A stretch of 64,000 nt of DNA from UBA668 sp963720695 (GTDB taxonomy: Bacteria > Actinomycetota > Acidimicrobiia > Acidimicrobiales > Ilumatobacteraceae): the NCBI GenBank assembly GCA_963720695.1, contig CAVRGG010000004.1, positions 496,001 through 560,000 on the forward strand, written 5' to 3'. The notes beneath the pieces are model-generated. The model ran no database searches. It had not been told where the DNA came from and saw nothing but the letters and a program-made list of their open reading frames with translations. How positions within the stretch are numbered: the first letter of the stretch is position 1; each line of letters opens with the position of its first letter. Below, piece after piece: positions 29,608 to 39,365 of the stretch. Made by a program: the position numbers and the translations under genes.

Positions 29608-32310
29608 TCACTGCGCCATGGCGGCGTGCAGTCGCTCGCGGGCGAAGCGCACCGCCTCGGACTGATCGAACGTGACCGCGAGGGCAGCCCAGCGTTGCAT
29701 CTGCTCGGCGCCCACGTGCTCCTCGATCGCGCTCATCACCATCGCCAGATCCGCCTGATCCTCCGGCAGCTGCGGCTGGCGGAGTTGGGCCGCACCCGCA
29801 GCCCGTTCGAGGACGACCGCGGCGCGTTCGTCGCCCCGTTCGCCCAGGCAGAGCGCTGCCTGCTCGATGGTCGACCAGAGGTGAGAGCGATGGCCGGCGC
29901 GCTCCCAGGTGTCGAGCAGTTCCTCGGCCATCGTGATCGCATCGACGGCGGCCCCACGACGGCGACGAAGCGACACCAGCCGCGAGGCACACATCGCTGC
30001 GATCCAGTGATTGTCGACGGAGCGGGCGCGCTCGAGCGCATCGTCGAGCAACGCCTCCGCGAGCTCGCGATCGACGAGCTCGGTGGCGACTCCCCGGCTG
30101 AACATCGCCCAGGCGATCGTCGAAGGGTTGCCGGACTGCCGCGCGATCTCCAGCGCCCTTCCGGAGAGTTCCAGCGCCGGCTCGGTCCGACCCCCGAAGC
30201 TCTGGCCGAGCGACCGCAACACGTCGGCATTCGCCTGCCAGTAGGCGGAATCCGACGCACGCGAGAGCTCGAGGACCTCGCCCATCCACCGGCGCATGTC
30301 GATCGGTGCACCGCCGTACTCTGCAGAGTTCATCACGGCGAGGCGAACGGGCAGGGTGGCCGCGACCCCGAGTTCCTGCTCGGCGCGCAGCGAGGCCTCG
30401 GCGTACATGGCGGTCTTCTGCGGGCTCTCGCGAACCCAGCCTCCGAGGGCGACGACTCCCAGGACCAGCGGCAGCAACGGGTGATCGGGCGGCGCGGCAG
30501 ATGCGGCGTGTTCGCCCCAGTCGAAGATCTCGGACCGCATCCGCATGAACGCGAAGTCCCACAGTGCGGACACGATGCGCAGTGCGGCGTCGGCGTTGCC
30601 GTCGGCGATCGCACGGTGCTGGGCGGCGCGCAGGTTCTCGAAGTCCAGCTGCAACTGCACCACGAACCGCGCTTCGTCCGGACCACGGAGGCGGTCGGCC
30701 GCGACCTCGGCGACGCTGACGTAGTGGCTCGTGAACGACGCTCGCAACTCTCCACGGGCCTCGTCGGAGAGGTGCGATTCGGCGTACAGCCGCACCGGTT
30801 CCAGCAAACGGAAGCGGGTCCGATCCATCCGCGTCTCGGACACCATCAACGATCGGTCGACCAGCCCGCGCAGGGCTGCCAGCACGGTGGCGCTGTCGGC
30901 GGACGGGGCCGCCACGGCAGCGAACGCATCGCGGTCGAAGGACCCTGCGAACACCGAACTGCGCAGGAACGCCTCGCGGAGCACGGGGTCGAGACGGTCG
31001 AAGGTGAGATCGAGCGCGCCATGGACCGAGCGATGGCGTCCGCCGCTGCGCCCCGTTCCCGGGAGATCGCCGACCCTCACTGCGTCGACGATGTCGAGCA
31101 GTCCGAGCGAGGCGGCATTCGATGCCGCGATCTCGATCGCGAGCGGGACACCGGCGACCGCCTCGCAGACCTCCCGCACGAGGGCGATGGTGCGAGGGTC
31201 GTCGGCAAGGTGCGCGCCGACGGCTCGGGCACGGTCCATGAACAGGGCGACTCCGTCGTCGGTCTCGCCCGACGCATCGAAGGGCTGCAGCAGGGTGACG
31301 TACTCGCCCGCCACCGCGAGCGGCTCGCGACTGGTGGCCAGCAGTCGACAACGGGGCGCATGTTGCGAGATCGCGAGGGCGAGCTCTCCGACCGCCATGG
31401 GCTCGTCCTCACAGTTGTCGAGCACGAGCAGCAGTTCCTTGTCGTGCAGCCATTCGACGACGCTCTCCTCGGCACTGCGCAACGTGCGCCGTTCGACGCC
31501 GAGCACCTTGCCGAGTGCGGCGCCGACCTGGGACGCAGGTACGCCGGCGAGCTCGCACATCGCCACTCCGTCGGCGAACCGTTCGGCGACGCGACCTGCC
31601 ACCTCCACGGCGAGACGGGTCTTGCCGACGCCGGCAACGCCGGCCAGCGTGACCAGACGATGGGCTCGCAGTTCTGCCTCGATCTGCTCGCCCTCCCTCG
31701 CGCGCCCCACGAACGTGGTGAGCGACTGCGGAATGGCGGGAATCGGACGGGCGGTCTCCCGCAGGCTGTCGAAGCGTCCGGGCAGACCGTCGGCGACGAC
31801 GGAATAGACCCGGATCGGGTCGGAGATGTCGCGGAGGCGGTGCATCCCGAGGTCGAGGAACTCGACCTGTTCGCGCGTGCCGTGCTGGGCATCCGAATGC
31901 GCCGGTCCGGACACGACCAACTGACCGCCGTGCGCCAACGAATGCAACCGCGACGCCACGTTGAGGGCCCATCCCTGATAGTCGCCGGGCCGCTCGACCA
32001 CGGAGCCCGTGTGCACTCCCATGCGCACCCTGAGGACATCGGGGCCGTTCCAGACCGTGGTGTGGATGGCGCGCTGCGCCATGATCCCCGCGTCGACGGC
32101 CGGCCCGGCCGCGTCGAACACCGCGACCACCCCGTCGCCCGTGTTGGCCACCACCCGGCCACCTTCCGCGGCGACGATCTCCACGAGCAGGGCGTTGTGT
32201 CGATCGATCGTGTCCAGCATCGAGTCGGGGAACTCGTCCCACAGCCGGCTACTGCCCTCGATGTCGGTGAACAAAAACGACCGACGAACGGTGGACGGCG
32301 AATCTGACAT
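29608..32310 (-). CDS. Class III nucleotide cyclase - STAND ATPase - TPR signalling protein
   Basis: 900 residues. Residues 10-175 are a class III cyclase domain with both metal Asp residues (FTDIEGSS Asp16; NTGDGVV Asp59) and the Asn/Arg transition-state pair in NVASRL, so it looks catalytically competent. Residues about 200-480 are an NB-ARC/STAND ATPase: Walker A GVAGVGKTRL, Walker B LLLVLDNCE, then RLLATSREPL and GVPLAIEIAA. The remaining ~400 residues are helical TPR-like repeats that would sense a ligand. The architecture is common in actinobacteria. It converges on the oxygenase gene with a 13-base gap, so membership in the island is by proximity. Confidence 0.88.
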   Translation of the reverse strand: MSDSPSTVRRSFLFTDIEGSSRLWDEFPDSMLDTIDRHNALLVEIVAAEGGRVVANTGDGVVAVFDAAGPAVDAGIMAQRAIHTTVWNGPDVLRVRMGVHTGSVVERPGDYQGWALNVASRLHSLAHGGQLVVSGPAHSDAQHGTREQVEFLDLGMHRLRDISDPIRVYSVVADGLPGRFDSLRETARPIPAIPQSLTTFVGRAREGEQIEAELRAHRLVTLAGVAGVGKTRLAVEVAGRVAERFADGVAMCELAGVPASQVGAALGKVLGVERRTLRSAEESVVEWLHDKELLLVLDNCEDEPMAVGELALAISQHAPRCRLLATSREPLAVAGEYVTLLQPFDASGETDDGVALFMDRARAVGAHLADDPRTIALVREVCEAVAGVPLAIEIAASNAASLGLLDIVDAVRVGDLPGTGRSGGRHRSVHGALDLTFDRLDPVLREAFLRSSVFAGSFDRDAFAAVAAPSADSATVLAALRGLVDRSLMVSETRMDRTRFRLLEPVRLYAESHLSDEARGELRASFTSHYVSVAEVAADRLRGPDEARFVVQLQLDFENLRAAQHRAIADGNADAALRIVSALWDFAFMRMRSEIFDWGEHAASAAPPDHPLLPLVLGVVALGGWVRESPQKTAMYAEASLRAEQELGVAATLPVRLAVMNSAEYGGAPIDMRRWMGEVLELSRASDSAYWQANADVLRSLGQSFGGRTEPALELSGRALEIARQSGNPSTIAWAMFSRGVATELVDRELAEALLDDALERARSVDNHWIAAMCASRLVSLRRRRGAAVDAITMAEELLDTWERAGHRSHLWSTIEQAALCLGERGDERAAVVLERAAGAAQLRQPQLPEDQADLAMVMSAIEEHVGAEQMQRWAALAVTFDQSEAVRFARERLHAAMAQ

Positions 32311-32318
32311 CGCTGGTC

Positions 32319-32324
32319 ACCGTA
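32319..32324 (-). promoter_or_regulatory. Leaderless -10 hexamer of cyclase-STAND gene
   Basis: TACGGT on the minus strand lies 8 bases before the ATG at 32310. It has the same sequence as the hexamer before the TIR gene. Confidence 0.4.
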
Positions 32325-32437
32325 GTTGAATGAGCGCTGACCCATCGACGGCTGCGGGGACGTCGCCGCTCGTCGATCGCGCACCTCGGGACCTTTTGCC
32401 CTGTTCGGGCGACGCCCCGACAGGTGGGATGTGTTGC

Positions 32438-32998
32438 ATGAAGCTGCTGCTCATCGAGTCCACACCCGGCAACGCCACGGCGATCGAATCCGACCTCGTC
32501 GCCGATGGTCACGAAGTGCTCACCTGCACCGACGAACACGGAGGTCCGTGTCGAGGTGTCGGCCACCATCGCGACTGCCCGATGGAGCAGCACATCGACA
32601 TGGCGATCGTCGCTCGCGACCCGGAGGCCGAGCGCTCCTTGGCGGAGATGGGTTCGGTCTGCGCCACGCTCCACCGCGTGCCGGTCGTCGAGGTCGATCC
32701 GACCGACGTGATCGACGACATGCCCAGCGTGGCCGTCGCCAACGCGTTGGCGACTCGGCGGGTCGAGGCGGGGTACGCCACAGCGATCCGCCAGGAGTTG
32801 GGACACATCGCCGCGATCGTCGACGTGCGTCGCGAGACCAACCTGATCCACGTGACGGTGCAGGTACCTGCCAGCGAGGCCACCGGCGCGAAGATCTCCG
32901 CCGTCGCGGACCGTGCCCGCCACGCCGTGCGCGAGCACGACCCGTTCGTCAACGGGATCGACGTCGCCGTGGTGACGTACCCCGATCCCGTCGACTGA
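32438..32998 (+). CDS. Uncharacterised protein with N-terminal Cys/His cluster
   Basis: 186 residues, not assigned to a named family. The N-terminus (MKLLLIEST, then a helix and HEVLTC) looks like the first unit of a response-regulator-type fold, but no phosphorylatable Asp follows. Instead there is a cluster Cys30, His34, Cys38, His43-His44, Cys47 that could bind a metal. The C-terminal half (ELGHIAAIVDVRRETNLIHVTVQV) is an alpha/beta segment. ATG 32438 is preferred; ATG 32429 and 32330 are in frame. It is isolated between the cyclase gene and the convergent MaoC gene. Confidence 0.65.
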   Translation: MKLLLIESTPGNATAIESDLVADGHEVLTCTDEHGGPCRGVGHHRDCPMEQHIDMAIVARDPEAERSLAEMGSVCATLHRVPVVEVDPTDVIDDMPSVAVANALATRRVEAGYATAIRQELGHIAAIVDVRRETNLIHVTVQVPASEATGAKISAVADRARHAVREHDPFVNGIDVAVVTYPDPVD

Positions 32999-33015
32999 AA
33001 GGTCGGTGGGTGTGG

Positions 33016-33870
33016 TCAGGAGAACCTGGCGAGCCCCTGATCGATGACGACACGGTCCCCGACCGAGGTCGTGAACACGGCCTCGCCGTCGCCCGTGCGC
33101 CACATCCGCACGGTGAGCGCGTCGCCGGGCAGCACCGGCGACGAGAAGCGCCCCTCCACGTGCTGGAAGCGGGCCACGTCGTTCGCACAGAGCTCGGACA
33201 GCAGCGCCCGGCCCGTGAAGCCGTAGCTGCACAGCCCGTGCAGGATCGGTCGATCGAAGCCGCCGAGTGCGGCGAACGACGGATCGGTGTGCAGCGGGTT
33301 CCGATCGCCGGAGAGGCGATAGACGAACGCCTGATCCGGACTGGTCTGCAGCGTGACCTCGTGATCGGGAGCCCGATCGGTCGGTGGTTCGTTCTGCGGG
33401 CCGGAGGGACCCCGGTCGCCGCCCCATCCGCCCTCACCGCGGATGAACACCGAGGAGCGGGTGTTCCACAGCGGCTCACCGGAGGCGAGCTTCACCTCGT
33501 TCTCCATGACCACGACCGCGGCCTTGCCCTTGTCGTACATCGCCACGACCCTGTCCTGCGTGGTCGCCTCCGCCTCGACCGGGATCGGCCGGTGCAGCGT
33601 GATCGCCTGCGAGCCGTGGACCAGCAACGCGAAGTTGAACGAGCCGATCTTGCTCATCGCGCTGGCGCCGGGGGACGCAGTGCCGGACCCGGCGACCACG
33701 GCGAACGTCGGGAACACGACCTGGGGCGTGTTCTGCGTGTTCTCGGTGGTGAACGCGAGATCGGCCTGGCCGGCTCCGATGCCGACCGCATAGAGGAGGG
33801 CGTCCTTGGACGTCCAGGAAATCGTCCGGACGTCTCCGGTGCTGCCGACTGCTGCTGGGTTCAGGGCCAT
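33016..33870 (-). CDS. MaoC-type hot-dog enoyl-CoA hydratase
   Basis: 284 residues with two hot-dog halves. The hydratase-2 motif YRLSGDRNPLHTDP (catalytic Asp and His), followed by GFDRPILHGLCSYGFTGRALL, identifies an R-specific enoyl-CoA hydratase of the kind found in actinobacterial fatty-acid and steroid side-chain degradation. The N-terminal half (ISWTSKDALLYAVGIG) is the degenerate substrate-binding half. It lies directly after the SDR gene on the same strand (1 base between), so the two probably catalyse consecutive hydration and dehydrogenation steps, like the two halves of peroxisomal multifunctional enzyme type 2. Confidence 0.92.
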   Translation of the reverse strand: MALNPAAVGSTGDVRTISWTSKDALLYAVGIGAGQADLAFTTENTQNTPQVVFPTFAVVAGSGTASPGASAMSKIGSFNFALLVHGSQAITLHRPIPVEAEATTQDRVVAMYDKGKAAVVVMENEVKLASGEPLWNTRSSVFIRGEGGWGGDRGPSGPQNEPPTDRAPDHEVTLQTSPDQAFVYRLSGDRNPLHTDPSFAALGGFDRPILHGLCSYGFTGRALLSELCANDVARFQHVEGRFSSPVLPGDALTVRMWRTGDGEAVFTTSVGDRVVIDQGLARFS

Positions 33871-33871
33871 C

Positions 33872-34792
33872 TCAGGCTCCCTTCTGCGGCCAGCCGCCAG
33901 GCTCGCCGTTCATGCCGCTGTTGGGGCGGGCCGCGGACAACAGCTCGGCCACGATCGGACCGAGCTTGGTGGGGTCTTCCTCGGGTGCGTGGCGGGGTCC
34001 GCGGACCCAGCCCTCGGCGATGGCCAGCGTCTGGCCGCTCGCCTCGAAGACACGGCCGGTGACGCCCGCGGACTCCTCCGACGCCAGCCAGGTGACGATC
34101 GGTGCGATCCATCGCGGCGAGCGAGCCTCGCGTTCCTCGTCGGTCTCGGGCGCCGGGCCGAGACCCTCGGTCATCCGGGTCAGCGCGACCGGAGCCACCG
34201 CGTTCACCGTGGCACCGTAGCGACTCAGTTCGAGTGCGGCGATCTGGGTGAAGGCGGCGATGCCGGCCTTCGCCGCGCCGTAGTTGGTCTGGCCCGGGTT
34301 GCCGTAGATGCCGCTGACGGATGTGGTGTTGATGATGCGGCCCGACACCGGCTTGCCGGCCTTGCTCTGCTCACGCCAGTAGGCGGCGGCCCAACGGCTC
34401 GGACCGAACGTGCCCTTGAGGTGGACGGCGATGACCGCGTCCCACTCCTCCTCGGTCATGTTGACCAGCACACGATCGCGCAGGATCCCGGCGTTGTTGA
34501 CCACGACGTGCAGATCCCCGAACGTCTCGATCGCAGTGTTGATGAGCCGCTGCGCGCCTTCCCACGATGCGACGTTGTCGCCGTTGGCGACCGCCTCGCC
34601 GCCCATTCCCTTGATCTCCTCGACGACCTGCTCGGCCGGCGACAGGTCACCACCGGAACCGTCGACGTTGCCGCCGAGGTCGTTGACGACCACCTTCGCG
34701 CCGGCCGACGCCAGGCTCAGCGCATGCTCGCGACCGATGCCACGGCCCGCGCCGGTCACGATGGCCACGCGGCCCTCACACAGCTTGCTCAT
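33872..34792 (-). CDS. SDR 3-hydroxyacyl-CoA dehydrogenase (MFE-2-like)
   Basis: 306 residues. The NAD-binding TGAGRGIGREHALSLASAGA, the VNDLGG loop, NNAGILRD and the catalytic Tyr/Lys in YGAAKAG place it with the peroxisomal MFE-2-type (R)-3-hydroxyacyl-CoA dehydrogenases. ATG 34792 is chosen because GAGGAG lies 5 bases upstream. It is immediately upstream of the MaoC hydratase gene, its usual partner. The acyl-CoA substrate is unknown. Confidence 0.92.
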   Translation of the reverse strand: MSKLCEGRVAIVTGAGRGIGREHALSLASAGAKVVVNDLGGNVDGSGGDLSPAEQVVEEIKGMGGEAVANGDNVASWEGAQRLINTAIETFGDLHVVVNNAGILRDRVLVNMTEEEWDAVIAVHLKGTFGPSRWAAAYWREQSKAGKPVSGRIINTTSVSGIYGNPGQTNYGAAKAGIAAFTQIAALELSRYGATVNAVAPVALTRMTEGLGPAPETDEEREARSPRWIAPIVTWLASEESAGVTGRVFEASGQTLAIAEGWVRGPRHAPEEDPTKLGPIVAELLSAARPNSGMNGEPGGWPQKGA

Positions 34793-34847
34793 CTGCACTC
34801 CTCACCACGAGTTCGTGGGATCGACGATCCCCCAGTCGCCCGCATCA

Positions 34848-34853
34848 TAAGGT
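34848..34853 (+). promoter_or_regulatory. Leaderless -10 hexamer of PGRP amidase
   Basis: TAAGGT lies 7 bases before the GTG at 34861. It favours this start over GTG 34852, which overlaps the hexamer. Confidence 0.38.
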
Positions 34854-34860
34854 GGACGAC

Positions 34861-35655
34861 GTGTGTGACTCCCAGCCGACGAGACGCGAACTGCTGATCG
34901 GCGCCGCGTTGGCGACTCCCGCCCTCGCCCTCGCCACCGCGCTCGGATCCGGTGTCGGCCGGAGCGCCGCAGCCACCCTGCCGGCAGCTCCGCCTGTCGA
35001 GGTGATGCCGGGCTTGTCGATCTATCCGCGCGCCGCCTGGGGCAGCAGCCTGCCTCCGAAGGGTCCGATCGTCCGGGAGGACCCGCGCTTCTTGCTGGTC
35101 CACCACACCGCGTCGACCAACGCCTACACCGATCCGATCTCGGTGATCCGGACCACCTACTACTGGCACACGAGCAACGACCCCACGAAGGGGTGGCCCG
35201 ACGTCGCGTACGAGTTCTTCGTCGGCAAGGACGGCGACGTGTGGGAGGGTCGTGCGGGAGCGCTCGCCGGACCCGTGGTGGCCAGCGCGACCGGCGGCAA
35301 CCAGGGCTGGGCCCAACTCGTCTGCCTGCTCGGCGACTTCACCAGCGTCCAGCCCACGGCCGCGGCGCAGGCGTCACTGATCAAGGTGCTCGCGTGGCTC
35401 GCCGATCGATATCAGATCGACACCACACCGGGCGCGACCACCTCGTTCTATTCGCGGGGCTCACAGCGGTGGCCCGCGGGCGCCGTCGTCACCAGCACGA
35501 CGATCGCCCCTCACCGTGACATGTCGTACACGGGCTGCCCCGGCGACGCCTTCGCTCCGCACGTCGCCGCGCTGCAAGCACCGGTGCAGGCCCAGCGCGA
35601 TGCGTGGTCGGGCATCATCAAGCCGGCCGTGCGCCTCGGTCCCGCATCCCCCTAG
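34861..35655 (+). CDS. Secreted PGRP / N-acetylmuramoyl-L-alanine amidase domain protein
   Basis: 264 residues. The N-terminus TRRELLIGAALATPALALATA is a Tat-type signal (twin Arg). The PGRP/amidase-2 fold is shown by IYPRAAWGS, FLLVHHTAST (first zinc His), VAYEFFVGKDGDVWEGR, and IAPHRDMSYTGCPGDAF, which supplies the second His and the Cys ligand. All three zinc ligands (H, H, C) appear present, so amidase activity on peptidoglycan is plausible. It ends 11 bases before the flavoprotein gene. Confidence 0.92.
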   Translation: MCDSQPTRRELLIGAALATPALALATALGSGVGRSAAATLPAAPPVEVMPGLSIYPRAAWGSSLPPKGPIVREDPRFLLVHHTASTNAYTDPISVIRTTYYWHTSNDPTKGWPDVAYEFFVGKDGDVWEGRAGALAGPVVASATGGNQGWAQLVCLLGDFTSVQPTAAAQASLIKVLAWLADRYQIDTTPGATTSFYSRGSQRWPAGAVVTSTTIAPHRDMSYTGCPGDAFAPHVAALQAPVQAQRDAWSGIIKPAVRLGPASP

Positions 35656-35658
35656 CCT
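35653..35658 (+). promoter_or_regulatory. -10 hexamer of geranylgeranyl-reductase-like gene, overlapping upstream stop
   Basis: TAGCCT begins with the TAG stop of the amidase gene and ends 8 bases before the GTG at 35667. A weak GGAG also lies just before the start codon. Confidence 0.33.
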
Positions 35659-35666
35659 TTGGAGCC

Positions 35667-36881
35667 GTGCCGACCGACGCTCCTCTCCTCGTGGACGTGC
35701 TGGTCGTCGGCGGCGGTCCGGCGGGTAGCACCGCCGCCACGTTCTTGGCACGCGGCGGGCGGTCGGTGATGCTGATCGACAAGGCGCGATTCCCGCGTGA
35801 CAAGTGCTGCGGCGACGGACTGACCACGCTCGCTCTGCGCGAACTCGAACTCGTGGGGCTGCGGCCCGATCATGTGCCCAACTGGCGGACCGTCACGGAC
35901 GCGTGGCTGCGTTCTCCGTCCGGCCGGGAGGTTCGCCTGCCGATGCCCACGGACGGGATCTTCGCGGCCACGACCCCCCGCCGCGAGCTCGACGCAGCGC
36001 TGCTCCAACTCGCTCGCGACGCGGGGACCGACGTGCGCGACGGCCACGCCCTCGTCAACGTGCACCACGACGCCGATGGGGTTCGAGCCGAGGTCGAGGG
36101 GATCGGCGTCGTCGAGGCCCGGTTCGTCGTCGCGGCCGACGGCATGTGGTCGCCCACCCGCAAGGCGATGGGGCTCGCCGAGCCCGGCTACCTCGGGGAG
36201 TGGCACGCCGTGCGCCAGTACGCACGCAACGTCACGGGACCCGCGTCCGATCGTCTGTACGTGTGGTTCGAGCCCGACCTGCTCCCCGGGTACGCATGGA
36301 GCTTCCCGTTGCCCGACGGTCGGGCCAACATCGGGTTCGGCGTGATGCGCGATGGCAGCCGCACGGGTGCCGAGATGAAAGCCGACTGGGCGGGACTGCT
36401 GGATCGGCCGCACATCCGCGAGGCGCTCGGCGCCGACGTCGAACTCGAGGGTCGCCACACGGCCTGGCCGATCCCGGCCGGCGTCGACCGCGCCGTCCTC
36501 ACCGCCGGCCGCACCCTGTTCGTCGGCGATGCCGCCCGCGTCACCGACGTGATGACCGGCGAGGGCATCGGGCAGGCCGTGCTCACCGGTCGTCTCGCGG
36601 CGGAGGCGGTGCTGAGGGGTGGATCCGTCGCGGAGGTGGTCGCCGAGTACCGGCGCACGGTTCGCCGGCACCTCCTGGCCGATCACCGGATGTCGAAGTC
36701 ACTGAACGTGTTGCTCGCCCGCCCACTGCTCGCCCGTGGTGCCGTCAGGGTCGTCGGCTTCAACGACTGGACGCGCCGCAACTTCACCCGCTGGATGTTC
36801 GAGGACGAGCCCCGCGCCGTCGCGCTCACCCCGCGCCGCTGGCACCGCCGCTTCCTGCGCCGCCCCGGCCCCTACCGCTGA
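35667..36881 (+). CDS. Geranylgeranyl reductase family flavoprotein
   Basis: 404 residues. The FAD-binding VLVVGGGPAGSTAATFLARGG, the family signature DKCCGDGLTTLALREL and the second FAD motif TLFVGDAARVTDVMTGEGIGQA identify the geranylgeranyl reductase family, whose members saturate isoprenoid chains (quinones, lipids). The last 50 residues are Arg-rich. Its specific substrate is unknown; menaquinone or polyprenol saturation would be typical in actinobacteria. GTG 35667 starts at the conserved N-terminus. Confidence 0.9.
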   Translation: MPTDAPLLVDVLVVGGGPAGSTAATFLARGGRSVMLIDKARFPRDKCCGDGLTTLALRELELVGLRPDHVPNWRTVTDAWLRSPSGREVRLPMPTDGIFAATTPRRELDAALLQLARDAGTDVRDGHALVNVHHDADGVRAEVEGIGVVEARFVVAADGMWSPTRKAMGLAEPGYLGEWHAVRQYARNVTGPASDRLYVWFEPDLLPGYAWSFPLPDGRANIGFGVMRDGSRTGAEMKADWAGLLDRPHIREALGADVELEGRHTAWPIPAGVDRAVLTAGRTLFVGDAARVTDVMTGEGIGQAVLTGRLAAEAVLRGGSVAEVVAEYRRTVRRHLLADHRMSKSLNVLLARPLLARGAVRVVGFNDWTRRNFTRWMFEDEPRAVALTPRRWHRRFLRRPGPYR

Positions 36882-36942
36882 CCCCCAACCGGCCCGTCCG
36901 AGTGGCACGCACTCGGACGAGTGTCGAGCGTGGGGCGGAGGG

Positions 36943-36948
36943 TACGGT
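36943..36948 (+). promoter_or_regulatory. Leaderless -10 hexamer of nitronate monooxygenase operon
   Basis: TACGGT lies 6 bases before the ATG at 36955. It should drive the coupled three-gene operon that runs to 40618. Confidence 0.45.
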
Positions 36949-36954
36949 TCGGCC

Positions 36955-37922
36955 ATGGCACTGCGGACCCGACTCACCGAACTTCTCGACATCGAGCACC
37001 CGATCATGCTCGCCGGCATGGGCGGCGTCAGCTATCACCGCCTCGTCGCAGCCGTCAGCGAGGCGGGCGGCATCGGCACGCTCGGCGCGAGCACCATGGG
37101 ACCCGACGAACTCCCCGACGAGATGTCGAAGGTCAGGGCACTCACCGACAAGCCGTTCGGCGTCGACCTGCTGACCGCGATGCCCGGGCAGGTCGAGCGG
37201 GGCATCCAGAGCGTCATCGACGGAGGCGCACGGATCTTCGTCGCCGGGCTCGGCGTCCCACGCGAGGCCATCGACCTCCTGCACTCCAAGAACATCCTCG
37301 TGGGCAGCATGTGCGGCAAGGTGCGCCATGCGGTCAGCGCGGTGACCAGCGGCGTGGACTTCGTCGTCGCCCAGGGCACCGAGGGCGGCGGCCACACCGG
37401 CACCGTCGCCACGCTGGCGCTCGTGCCCCAGGTCGTCGACGCCGTCGGCGACAGAGTGCCCGTCGTCGCCGCCGGCGGGCTGTTCGACGGACGTGGGCTC
37501 GCCGCCGCGCTGATGCTCGGCGCCGATGGGGTGTGGATCGGCACGCGCTTCATCGCCACACCCGAGGCACGCGCCGTCAACGGGTACAAGGACGCGCTCC
37601 TCGCCAGCCGCGAGGACGACACGGTCATCAGTCGCGCCTACACCGGCAAGACCTGTCGGGTCGTGCGCAACGACTGGACGAACCACTACGACCAACATCC
37701 CGAAGAACTGGCGAAGTTCCCCGAGCAGGCCATCGCCTCCACCCGCGCCGGGGTGAACCACCTCGGGCACCCCGAGGGCACCGAGGTCGACGTGCGCCGC
37801 GAGTTCATGCCCTGCGGGCAAGGCGTCGGTGCGATCGACGAGTTGATCCCCGCCGGGCAACTGGTGCAGATGATGATGGCCGAGGCCGAACGCTCGCTCG
37901 ATCGCATCACGGCGGTGCGGCG

Positions 37923-37926
<4 letters not shown>
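36955..37926 (+). CDS. Nitronate monooxygenase family FMN protein
   Basis: 323 residues. LLDIEHPIMLAGMGGVS, AGGIGTLGAS, FVVAQGTEGGGHTGTVATLALVPQVVDAV and VVAAGGLFDGRGLAAALMLGADGVWIGTRFIAT are the conserved blocks of 2-nitropropane dioxygenase/nitronate monooxygenases, including the QGTEGGGH loop that holds the active-site His. These enzymes oxidise nitronates such as propionate-3-nitronate using FMN. Some relatives are enoyl-reductase-like. Its stop overlaps the start of the M20 peptidase gene (ATGA). Confidence 0.9.

Positions 37927-39364
<1,438 letters not shown>

Positions 39365-39365
<1 letters not shown>

Noticed and set aside
29626..32307. 890-codon plus-strand frame opposite the cyclase-STAND gene
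   Set aside because: Antisense shadow; the minus-strand protein has cyclase, Walker A and Walker B motifs.
36900..36945. GC-rich repeats before the nitronate monooxygenase gene (CACGCACTCGGACGAGTG) as an operator
   Set aside because: The ACTCGGACGAGT palindrome is imperfect and alone; I cannot separate it from chance.
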